Part shown: one piece after another, positions 1-8,527 of the stretch | Layout of the letters: each line of letters opens with the position of its first letter | Position numbering within the stretch: the first letter of the stretch is position 1 | From: an uncultured Flavobacteriaceae bacterium | GTDB taxonomy: Bacteria > Bacteroidota > Bacteroidia > Flavobacteriales > Flavobacteriaceae | Assembly: GCA_937924845.1 (NCBI GenBank) | Contig: CALDUQ010000001.1 | Span: 1-48,520, forward strand | Direction of reading: 5' to 3' | Length of the DNA: 48,520 bases | Notes under the pieces: generated by a model | What the model was told of the DNA's origin: nothing | The model's database searches: none | The model's input: only the letters and a program-made list of their open reading frames with translations | Position numbers and translations under genes: made by a program

Positions 1-348
1 TATTTTAAAAATAATGAGTACTAAAATTGATATTTCAACTATTGGTAGAACCCAAATTTTACAAAGGTTTAGAAAATGTTGATTTTGAAGTGGGAATATT
101 AATGAACTAAGAATAATTCCTAGTATAAAAAATGTAACTACCGTTATTTTTGGAATATTGGTATTTCTAATAAACAAAAAATAAACAAGTGGCACAATAA
201 AAAGTAAGTCAAAAGTAATTCCTGTTGATAAATAACTTTGATGATTTAAAAAAATTGGCGATTTCGCAATAAAAATCAAAACTCCGATAATAGCCAAAGG
301 TATCCCAAAAATTAATAAATGATTTTGAAGGTTATGTTCATTTTTCAT
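1..348 (-). CDS. Partial hydrophobic membrane protein (5' part only; runs off the window start)
   Basis: Reverse strand reads MKNEHNLQNHLLIFGIPLAIIGVLIFIAKSPIFLNHQ... for 116 codons without a stop; several hydrophobic stretches. Absent from the ORF track because its stop lies outside the window. Confidence 0.7.
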   Translation of the reverse strand, partial: MKNEHNLQNHLLIFGIPLAIIGVLIFIAKSPIFLNHQSYLSTGITFDLLFIVPLVYFLFIRNTNIPKITVVTFFILGIILSSLIFPLQNQHFLNLCKIWVLPIVEISILVLIIFKI

Positions 349-473
349 CTGGTAAATTTAAACATCTAAACTATCAGTCTTTAAAATTACATATTCGTTA
401 CATCATTAAATATTTAATCGTAACTTCGTCAAACAAACCGTATTGGCAAGGTTTTTGAAACACATTAATTACT

Positions 474-1301
474 ATGAAAAAAATTATATTACTATCGTTA
501 AGCGTTTTTATTTTTAATTTTGCTTTAGCACAAACTCTAAACACAGAAATACCAAACAATAACAAACCATATTTAATTGGCGAAATCAATAAAGACGGTT
601 TAAAAGCCGATAATTACAAATCATGGTTTAATCCAAATTTAGCCAATTACGCACCCGATGCAAAAACAATACAAGCTATTAGTGAGCATATTAATGACTA
701 TGAAATTAAATATTTTATGGGTACTTGGTGTAGTGATAGCAAAAAACAAGTGCCTAGGTTATATAAAGTTTTAGAAGATGCTAATTATGATACTAAAAAA
801 TTAACTTCTATTGCTGTAAACAGAAAAAAAGAAACCCAAACTCAGCTTGAAAAAGGCTACAACATACACCGCGTACCTACTATTATATTTTATAAAGATG
901 GCAAGGAAGTAAATCGTATAGTAGAGTCGCCTGTAACAACCATCGAAAATGATATTTTAGACATCATTAACAAAAACAACTACATCTCTAACTACAATGT
1001 CATCAATGAGATTGATAATGTTGTTAGCAAAAAAGGCATTAAAGGGTTACAGAAAAAGGCTAAAAAAATTGCTAAAAAAAGTAAAAATAATGTAAAAGGC
1101 GCTAATGAATTAAACCGTTATGCAAGTTTTTTAACCTCTAAAAACAAAAACGAATTGGCATTAGAAACCTTAAAAATAAACGCCCTACTTTTTCCTGAAG
1201 ATAGCGCAATTTTAAAACAAATTGGAAATCTGTATAAAAAAACAGGCAAGCCATCCCAAGCTGACATATATTATAATATGGCCAAAAAACTTGTTAAATA
1301 A
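474..1301 (+). CDS. Secreted thioredoxin-fold protein with monothiol CxxS motif
   Basis: Signal peptide MKKIILLSLSVFIFNFALAQ; 'YFMGTWCSDSKKQVPRLYKVL' and 'RVPTIIFYKDGKEVNRIVE' thioredoxin-like motifs. Confidence 0.8.
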   Translation: MKKIILLSLSVFIFNFALAQTLNTEIPNNNKPYLIGEINKDGLKADNYKSWFNPNLANYAPDAKTIQAISEHINDYEIKYFMGTWCSDSKKQVPRLYKVLEDANYDTKKLTSIAVNRKKETQTQLEKGYNIHRVPTIIFYKDGKEVNRIVESPVTTIENDILDIINKNNYISNYNVINEIDNVVSKKGIKGLQKKAKKIAKKSKNNVKGANELNRYASFLTSKNKNELALETLKINALLFPEDSAILKQIGNLYKKTGKPSQADIYYNMAKKLVK

Positions 1302-1353
1302 CATTTGATACAAAAAGCACACAAAACTGCTTTTATAGAGCCCTTAAATAATG

Positions 1354-1361
1354 TATTTTTG
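1354..1361 (+). promoter_or_regulatory. Bacteroidota -7 element (TATTTTTG) upstream of lysS
   Basis: Matches TAnnTTTG; 23 nt before the lysS ATG. Confidence 0.55.
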
Positions 1362-1384
1362 CCGTTCTTTAAAAATTAAACGGC

Positions 1385-3076
1385 ATGCAACTTTCGGAAC
1401 AAGAAATCGTTAGGCGAGAAAAATTAAACAATTTACGTGCCCTAGGCATAAACCCATATCCTGCAGACTTATTTCCTGTAAATCAAAACTCTAAACAGAT
1501 TAAATCTGATTTTGAAGACGGTAAAAAGGTTATTATAGCAGGGCGATTAATGTCTAGACGCATACAAGGCAAAGCCTCTTTTGCCGAGCTTCAAGATAGC
1601 GAAGGTCGCATACAAGTATATTTTAATAGAGATGAAATTTGCCAAGGTGAAGACAAAACATTATACAATGAAGTCTATAAAAAATTACTTGATATAGGTG
1701 ATTTTGTAGGTGTCGAAGGCGACTTATTTACAACCAAAGTTGGCGAAAAAAGTGTAAGAGTTACTAACTTTAAATTATTAAGTAAAGCACTTAAACCTTT
1801 ACCATTACCTAAAAAAGATTCCGAAGGCAATATATTTGACGAATTTAATGATCCAGAGCAACGTTATCGCCAACGCTACGCCGATTTGGCGGTTAATCCG
1901 CATGTAAAAGACGTTTTTATAAAACGTACAAAACTTTTTAATGCCATGCGTGAGTTTTTTAACTCTTCAGGCTATTTTGAAGTTGAAACTCCGGTATTAC
2001 AACCAATCCCTGGAGGTGCTGCGGCAAAACCGTTTATTACGCATCATAATGCCTTAGATATCCCATTATACATGCGAATTGCTAATGAACTATACCTTAA
2101 ACGATTAATCGTTGGTGGGTTTGATGGCGTGTATGAGTTTTCTAAAAACTTTCGTAACGAAGGTATGGACAGAACGCACAATCCAGAGTTTACTGCCATG
2201 GAAATCTATGTTGCATACAAAGATTACAACTGGATGATGGACTTTTGCGAAAAACTTTTAGAACATTGTGCTATTGCCGTAAACGGAACATCAGAAGCCA
2301 CTTTTGGTGAACATAAAATTAACTTTAAAGCGCCATATAAACGTATTACTATGCGCGACTCTATTTTAGAGTTTACAGGGTTTGATATTTACAATAAATC
2401 TGAAGACGACATTAGAGCTGCAGCAAAAAAAATGAACATTGAGGTGGATGACACCATGGGCAAAGGAAAACTTATTGATGAAATTTTTGGCGAAAAATGT
2501 GAAGGCAACTACATCCAACCTACATTTATCACCGACTACCCAAAAGAAATGAGCCCGTTATGTAAAGAGCATCGTGAAAATCCTGAATTGACCGAGCGAT
2601 TTGAACTTATGGTTTGCGGCAAAGAAATTGCTAATGCATACTCCGAGCTTAACGACCCTATAGACCAACGCGAGCGTTTTGAACACCAATTAAAACTTGC
2701 TCAAAAAGGTGATGATGAGGCTACCGAATTTATTGATTATGATTTTTTACGAGCTTTAGAGTACGGTATGCCTCCAACCTCTGGTATGGGTATTGGCATG
2801 GATCGTTTAATTATGTTTTTAACTAATAACCCATCAATACAAGAAGTGCTATTTTTTCCGCAAATGAAACCTGAAAAAAAGCAAATTGCCTTGACAGATG
2901 AAGAAAAAACAATTTTAGACTTCCTTAAAAAGGAACCTAAAATGCCATTAAATGATTTAAAAAACCTAGCTGGTTTATCTAATAAAAAATGGGATGTTTC
3001 TATAAAGTCTCTAAACAAAAATAGTATTACTAAAGTAAACAAAACCGAACACGGTTTGTTTATTGAATTACTTTAA
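1385..3076 (+). CDS. lysS: Lysyl-tRNA synthetase (class II) with a C-terminal extension
   Basis: Class II motifs 'FRNEGMDRTHNPEFTAMEIYVAY' and 'GMPPTSGMGIGMDRLIMFLTN'; ~60 aa C-terminal extension after the catalytic core. Confidence 0.97.
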   Translation: MQLSEQEIVRREKLNNLRALGINPYPADLFPVNQNSKQIKSDFEDGKKVIIAGRLMSRRIQGKASFAELQDSEGRIQVYFNRDEICQGEDKTLYNEVYKKLLDIGDFVGVEGDLFTTKVGEKSVRVTNFKLLSKALKPLPLPKKDSEGNIFDEFNDPEQRYRQRYADLAVNPHVKDVFIKRTKLFNAMREFFNSSGYFEVETPVLQPIPGGAAAKPFITHHNALDIPLYMRIANELYLKRLIVGGFDGVYEFSKNFRNEGMDRTHNPEFTAMEIYVAYKDYNWMMDFCEKLLEHCAIAVNGTSEATFGEHKINFKAPYKRITMRDSILEFTGFDIYNKSEDDIRAAAKKMNIEVDDTMGKGKLIDEIFGEKCEGNYIQPTFITDYPKEMSPLCKEHRENPELTERFELMVCGKEIANAYSELNDPIDQRERFEHQLKLAQKGDDEATEFIDYDFLRALEYGMPPTSGMGIGMDRLIMFLTNNPSIQEVLFFPQMKPEKKQIALTDEEKTILDFLKKEPKMPLNDLKNLAGLSNKKWDVSIKSLNKNSITKVNKTEHGLFIELL

Positions 3077-3094
3077 TAAAACAATTTACGATAC

Positions 3095-3128
3095 TAAAAA
3101 AAGGCTACCTCAAAAGGTAGTCTTTTTT
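3095..3128 (+). terminator. Rho-independent terminator after lysS
   Basis: AAAAAAGGCTACCT-CAAA-AGGTAGTCTTTTTT hairpin with T tract. Confidence 0.85.
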
Positions 3129-3209
3129 GTTTACAAGTATCTTGCACTATATTTTCTCTAACATTAAAACATTAATTTATATCTTTAGCTCAATAAAAAC
3201 CTAATAAAC

Positions 3210-5681
3210 GTGAAAATCAAATACACCAAATTTTTATTTATAGCTATTGCTATTACATTTACAGGCTGCCAAACACTAAAAACATCGCTTAAAAAACCTA
3301 CGCCTACGACACAAAAGGAAACGCCTCCAAAAAAGAAAGGTGGTATTAAACCTTATGCTAAGGTTATTACCAGCAACGCTAAAACAGACAAAGGTCTATT
3401 TGATATTCACCTTGTAAACAACAATTATTTTTACGAAATACCCGACTCGCTTTTTGACAGAGAAATGCTTATGGTTACCCGTATTGCCAAAACAGCCGCA
3501 ACAATTGGTTTTGGCGGAGGCAAGCAAAGCTCACAAGTATTACGCTGGCAAAAAAAAGGTGAGAATGTATTATTACGACTCGTCTCTCATACCGTTACTG
3601 CTGCCGATTCACTACCTGTTAGTGAAGCTGTTGTAAACTCAAATCTAGAACCTGTATTATATAAATTCCCTATAAAAGCATTTAGTAATGATTCTACAAA
3701 AACTGTAATTAATGTGTCTAATTTATACAACCAAGATGTAAAAGCATTTGGGCCAGCTGCATTTATAAGAGATCGCTTTAAAATGACACGTCTTGAAAAA
3801 GACAAATCATATATTGAAAGTATAAAAAGTTACCCAATTAATATTGAAAATAGGCACGTAAAAACATACAATGGCAAAAACCCAACCAATCGCAATATTG
3901 GTACAATTACATTGGAGATTAACAACTCTATAATTTTATTACCAAAAACTCCTATGAAACGTCGGTATTTTGACGAACGCGTAGGCTGGTTTTCTAGAAG
4001 TCAAGTTGATTACGGTCTTGATGTGCAGGAAAGTAAACGCGTTAGATATCTAGATCGCTGGCGATTAGAAGTAAAAGATGAAGATCTTGAAAAATTTAAA
4101 AATGGTGAACTTGTTGAGCCAAAAAAGCAAATTGTATACTACATTGATAGAGCAACTCCAAAACAATGGGTAAAATACATTAAACAAGGTATCGAAGATT
4201 GGCAAGTGGCTTTTGAAGCCGCAGGGTTTAAAAATGCAATAATCGCAAAAACACCACCAACACCACAAGAAGACCCAGAATGGACACCTGAAGACGCAAG
4301 ATATTCAGTGGTACGTTATTTAGCTTCTCCTATTCCTAATGCCAATGGGCCCCATGTTAGTGACCCTCGATCGGGCGAAATTCTTGAAAGCGACATTAAC
4401 TGGTATCATAACGTTATGACCCTATTACGCAATTGGTATTTTGTGCAAACCGCTGCAATCAACCCTGAAGCTAGGAGCGTGGCTTTTAAAGATGAAATTA
4501 TGGGACGATTAATACGTTTCGTATCCGCACACGAAGTAGGACACACACTAGGACTGCCCCACAATATGGGGAGTAGTGTTGCTTATCCTGTTGAAAAATT
4601 AAGAGACCCTGAGTTTACTAAAATGTATGGTACCGCACCTTCTATAATGGACTATGCTCGTTTTAATTATGTAGCACAACCCGAAGATGGTGATGTAGCT
4701 TTAATGCCGAATATCGGAATTTACGACAAATACGCCATCAAATGGGGTTACAAACCTATTTTAGGTATTGATAACGCTAAAGATGAGAAAAAAACTCTTG
4801 ATAGCTGGATCCTTGAACATGCTGGCGACCCGCTTTATCGCTTTGGTGCTCAACAACGGGTTGTAATTGACCCAACATCACAAACCGAAGATTTAGGTGA
4901 TGACGCTGTACTTGCAAGCCATTATGGAATTTTAAATTTAAAACGTATTGTACCTAATTTAATTAAATGGACAGCAGAAGACGGCAAAAACTACAATGAT
5001 CTTGAAACCATGTATACACAAGTTTTAAACCAACTTAACCGATACATGGGACATGTAACTAATACTATTGGAGGTGTTATAAAAACCACAAAAACTTACG
5101 ACCAAGATGGTGCCGTTTTTACTCATGTTGACAAAGAAAAACAAAAACGTGCCATGCAATTTTTACAAACCGAATTATTTAGCACTCCAAAATGGTTAAT
5201 TGACACCACTATATTTAACAAAATTGAAAGTGCTGGTGTAATTGAACGCATTAGAACCATGCAAGTACGTACTTTAAATAATTTATTAAGAGGCGGCCGT
5301 TTACAACGCTTAATAGAAAATGAAACTATAAATGAAGATGCTGCTTATGGCTTTACTTTAATGATGAGCGATTTAAGAAAAGGGATTTTTAAAGAATTAT
5401 CAAAAGGAAAATCTATCGATACATATCGAAGAAATTTACAACGTGCTTATATCAACAAATTAAATGACATTATTAATCAATCAAAATCAAACAAAACAAC
5501 AACAAGCCGCTTTGACACTAATGTTAACCTAAGCCAATCGGATATTATAGCGGTGTGCAAATCTGAATTAAAAAAACTAAAAAGAGATACCAATAATGCT
5601 TCACAAAGAACTCGTGGTATAACTAAAATACACTTACAAGATTTAACATCACGTATTAATGAGATACTAGACCCAAAATAA
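3210..5681 (+). CDS. Zinc-dependent metalloprotease lipoprotein (DUF5117/DUF5118-type, metzincin-like)
   Basis: GTG start; lipobox 'FTGC'; zinc-binding 'HEVGHTLGLPHN' with downstream 'SIMDYARFNY' Met-turn-like motif. Confidence 0.9.
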   Translation: MKIKYTKFLFIAIAITFTGCQTLKTSLKKPTPTTQKETPPKKKGGIKPYAKVITSNAKTDKGLFDIHLVNNNYFYEIPDSLFDREMLMVTRIAKTAATIGFGGGKQSSQVLRWQKKGENVLLRLVSHTVTAADSLPVSEAVVNSNLEPVLYKFPIKAFSNDSTKTVINVSNLYNQDVKAFGPAAFIRDRFKMTRLEKDKSYIESIKSYPINIENRHVKTYNGKNPTNRNIGTITLEINNSIILLPKTPMKRRYFDERVGWFSRSQVDYGLDVQESKRVRYLDRWRLEVKDEDLEKFKNGELVEPKKQIVYYIDRATPKQWVKYIKQGIEDWQVAFEAAGFKNAIIAKTPPTPQEDPEWTPEDARYSVVRYLASPIPNANGPHVSDPRSGEILESDINWYHNVMTLLRNWYFVQTAAINPEARSVAFKDEIMGRLIRFVSAHEVGHTLGLPHNMGSSVAYPVEKLRDPEFTKMYGTAPSIMDYARFNYVAQPEDGDVALMPNIGIYDKYAIKWGYKPILGIDNAKDEKKTLDSWILEHAGDPLYRFGAQQRVVIDPTSQTEDLGDDAVLASHYGILNLKRIVPNLIKWTAEDGKNYNDLETMYTQVLNQLNRYMGHVTNTIGGVIKTTKTYDQDGAVFTHVDKEKQKRAMQFLQTELFSTPKWLIDTTIFNKIESAGVIERIRTMQVRTLNNLLRGGRLQRLIENETINEDAAYGFTLMMSDLRKGIFKELSKGKSIDTYRRNLQRAYINKLNDIINQSKSNKTTTSRFDTNVNLSQSDIIAVCKSELKKLKRDTNNASQRTRGITKIHLQDLTSRINEILDPK

Positions 5682-5702
5682 AAAAGATTAAATTTATATG
5701 TT

Positions 5703-5740
5703 AAATAAGCACTTAAAATATTTTTTGAGTGCTTATTTTT
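5703..5740 (+). terminator. Terminator hairpin after the metalloprotease gene
   Basis: AATAAGCACTTAAAA-TATT-TTTTGAGTGCTTATTTTT inverted repeat with T tract. Confidence 0.75.
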
Positions 5741-5741
5741 G
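5734..5741 (+). promoter_or_regulatory. -7 element TATTTTTG for the downstream reductase gene, overlapping the terminator tail
   Basis: TAnnTTTG match 18 nt before the ATG at 5759. Confidence 0.5.
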
Positions 5742-5758
5742 CATAAAATTTAACCATC

Positions 5759-6817
5759 ATGGCACATTTCTTTAAACTACCAATACAGCATATAAACAAA
5801 GAAACTAATAACGCAGTTAGCATTAGTTTTGCAATACCTAGCCACTTAAAAGACGAACTTTCTTTTAAATCTGGGCAATACATTACATTAAAAGCTATTA
5901 TTGATGATAATGAAGTACGCCGTGATTATTCACTTTGTGAAGCGCCAAACCAAAACGAACTTAAAGTTGTTGTAAAAGCTGTTAAAGATGGTGTTTTTTC
6001 GGTTTTTGCAAACACAAAATTAAAAGTTGGTGACGAACTTGAAATCTCAAAACCTAATGGTCGATTTACATTTTCACCCAACAAAACAACCAAACGAACC
6101 ATTGTTGCTTTTGCTGCAGGTAGTGGCATCACTCCTATAATGAGCATTTTAAAAACATGTTTAAGAGATGAGCCTAACACAAAATTTATACTTGTTTATG
6201 GCAATAAAACTATCGACGACACAATATTTCACAATGATTTAACAACGTTATGTAAGCAAAATGAACATTTAGACCTACATTTTATGTACAGTCAAACAAG
6301 CGTTGACAACTGTTTAAATGGACATATTGATGCTAGTACAGTAAATTATATTATTAAAAATAAGTACAAAAATTTAACTGCTGATGTGTTTTACCTTTGT
6401 GGCCCAGAAGCCATGATAAACACTGTAAAAAACACACTACTAGATAATAGCGTAGACGAAACTACTATTTATTACGAACTATTTACATCTTCATTCAAAA
6501 CATCGGCAAAACAAACCTCTCAAAATAATAGCAATGGTGAAACCAATATCACTATTATTTTAGATGATGAGGAGCATAAATTTACAATGTCACAAAAAAA
6601 CACCATTTTGGATGCCGCTATTAGCAAAAAAATAGACCCACCCTACTCGTGCCAAGGTGGCATTTGCAGCAGTTGTATTGCAAAAATTACCGAAGGTGCA
6701 GCCACAATGCGTCAAAACAACATATTAACCGATTCTGAGCTAGAAGAAGGGCTTGTTTTAACCTGTCAAGCACAACCTACAACAGCTTCGATTTGCGTTG
6801 ATTTTGATGACGTTTAA
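5759..6817 (+). CDS. Ferredoxin-NAD(P)H reductase, PaaE/HmpX-like, with C-terminal plant-type 2Fe-2S domain
   Basis: 'RRDYSLCEAP' FAD motif, 'AAGSGITPIMSILKT', 'YLCGPEAMI', and 'YSCQGGICSSCIAKI...VLTCQA' 2Fe-2S motif. Confidence 0.92.
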   Translation: MAHFFKLPIQHINKETNNAVSISFAIPSHLKDELSFKSGQYITLKAIIDDNEVRRDYSLCEAPNQNELKVVVKAVKDGVFSVFANTKLKVGDELEISKPNGRFTFSPNKTTKRTIVAFAAGSGITPIMSILKTCLRDEPNTKFILVYGNKTIDDTIFHNDLTTLCKQNEHLDLHFMYSQTSVDNCLNGHIDASTVNYIIKNKYKNLTADVFYLCGPEAMINTVKNTLLDNSVDETTIYYELFTSSFKTSAKQTSQNNSNGETNITIILDDEEHKFTMSQKNTILDAAISKKIDPPYSCQGGICSSCIAKITEGAATMRQNNILTDSELEEGLVLTCQAQPTTASICVDFDDV

Positions 6818-6819
6818 AA

Positions 6820-7848
6820 TTAATTTTTAGCGATTTCTAAAACTTTAGCTATTATCGCCTTTGGCGGAATACTTTTAGCTGCGTGTTCATAACCTTCTGG
6901 GTATGAATTTCCATAGATAGATGTTGGTATTTTAGGAAAATCAATTCGGTTTGGCAACAACATATGATTTTTGGGCTGTTTAAAAGGCGTAAAACCTGCA
7001 TACGGATGTGTAACTCCCCATATTGTTAATACTTTTACACCAAGCATAGCAGCAATGTGACCGTTGCCCGAATCCATTGCCACCATCAATTTGAGGTGTG
7101 AAATAACATCGAGCTCTTCATCAATAGTTAGCTTGCCTGCTAAATTAGTAACATTTTCACTTTGTTTAGCAATTTTACTTAAAACCTCTATTTCATGACT
7201 TCCGCCACCAAACAGTAAAATATGATACGTTTTAGATAGCGCGCCAATGACTTTTTCCATTTGAGTAATAGGGTACATTTTACCTTTATGAGCAGCAAAA
7301 GGCGCAATCCCTATAAAAGGCAAATCGTTATTATTTATAAGATTATTTAATTTATCTGTAAAAACAATAGGATTTGTTTTAACAATATCATATTCTGATA
7401 AGTTTAAAGCAAATCCTAGCCTATTTAAAACATCAATATAACGTTGGTGAGTACTTTTTAAGGGTTTAAAAAAATCACCCCTTATAAGTTGTTTTTTTTC
7501 TTTACGTCCTTTATCAATAGTAACGCTATGTTTTATATTCAAAAACGTTTTAAGAATTTTACTTCTCAATACGTTATGTAAATCTGCAACAGCATCAATT
7601 TTATAGCGTCGTAACTGCTTTGATAGTTTATAAAGCCCTAATACACCTTTATGCGCCCCTTTTACATCTACTTTAAATACAGATACATTTTTTATGTCTC
7701 TAAAAAAAGGACTAAACAACGGCTTTGTTACCACAGTAATTTTAACATCTGGATATTTACTAATTAATAACTTTAACACAGGCACACACATGGCAACATC
7801 ACCCATGGCGGACATTCTAATTACAAGTAAATGCTTTGGCGTAGACAC
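6820..7848 (-). CDS. Glycosyltransferase family 9 (ADP-heptose:LPS heptosyltransferase-like)
   Basis: GTG start; 'LLVIRMSAMGDVAMCVPVLKLL', 'NLAGKLTIDE', 'MDSGNGHIAAMLGVKVLTIWGVTHP'. Confidence 0.9.
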   Translation of the reverse strand: MSTPKHLLVIRMSAMGDVAMCVPVLKLLISKYPDVKITVVTKPLFSPFFRDIKNVSVFKVDVKGAHKGVLGLYKLSKQLRRYKIDAVADLHNVLRSKILKTFLNIKHSVTIDKGRKEKKQLIRGDFFKPLKSTHQRYIDVLNRLGFALNLSEYDIVKTNPIVFTDKLNNLINNNDLPFIGIAPFAAHKGKMYPITQMEKVIGALSKTYHILLFGGGSHEIEVLSKIAKQSENVTNLAGKLTIDEELDVISHLKLMVAMDSGNGHIAAMLGVKVLTIWGVTHPYAGFTPFKQPKNHMLLPNRIDFPKIPTSIYGNSYPEGYEHAAKSIPPKAIIAKVLEIAKN

Positions 7849-7870
7849 TAAATTTTATAAAATTATGAAT

Positions 7871-8479
7871 TTATTTTTGTGAACGAAGTACAGGGTTTAA
7901 CTCATCATCATTATACATTTTCATTTGCTTATAAACTTTCATGTATTTATCACCTTTTTCGATGTCTAATAATAAATCATCAATAGCAGTGCTTAAATCT
8001 TTGCGTTGCTCTAACAAAACGTTCAATTTAGCTTGACACGTTTTTAAATGAGTTTCTGAGGCATCTTTACGTTCTACCTCTTCATTCATATGAAATATTT
8101 TTAATGCTAAAATTGAAAGTCTATCAATAGCCCATGCAGGACTTTCTGAATTTATTTTTGCGTTACTATTTGGTGTTATAGTTTTATATTTTTCCAAAAA
8201 ATAACTGTCTATATACTCTACCATGTCCGTTCTATCTTGATTTGATGCATCAATTTGACGTTTTAAGCGTAAGGCAGCTATAGGATCAATATTTGGATCC
8301 CTAATAATATCCTCATAATGCCATTGCACGGTATCAATCCAACATTTTCGATATAACAAATGTTCAATAGGTTGCTTATTTTTATCATAAGTATTTATAA
8401 ACTCTTGATCAACTGTATTTATAATATGATACGTATTAATAACGTCTATAAAAATAGTGTTTGCGATTGCTGAAAACAT
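7871..8479 (-). CDS. DUF4254 domain-containing protein
   Basis: 'CWIDTVQWHYEDIIRDPNIDPIAALRLKRQIDASNQDRTDMVEYID' is typical of DUF4254; sits beside GT9. Confidence 0.85.
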   Translation of the reverse strand: MFSAIANTIFIDVINTYHIINTVDQEFINTYDKNKQPIEHLLYRKCWIDTVQWHYEDIIRDPNIDPIAALRLKRQIDASNQDRTDMVEYIDSYFLEKYKTITPNSNAKINSESPAWAIDRLSILALKIFHMNEEVERKDASETHLKTCQAKLNVLLEQRKDLSTAIDDLLLDIEKGDKYMKVYKQMKMYNDDELNPVLRSQK

Positions 8480-8527
8480 AATGTTTATTTTTTATACTAC
8501 AAAGATACTTGATTAATTGGTGATTTA

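Noticed and set aside
2737-3042. 101 aa minus-strand ORF inside lysS
   Set aside because: Antisense to lysS C-terminus; composition looks like a shadow ORF.
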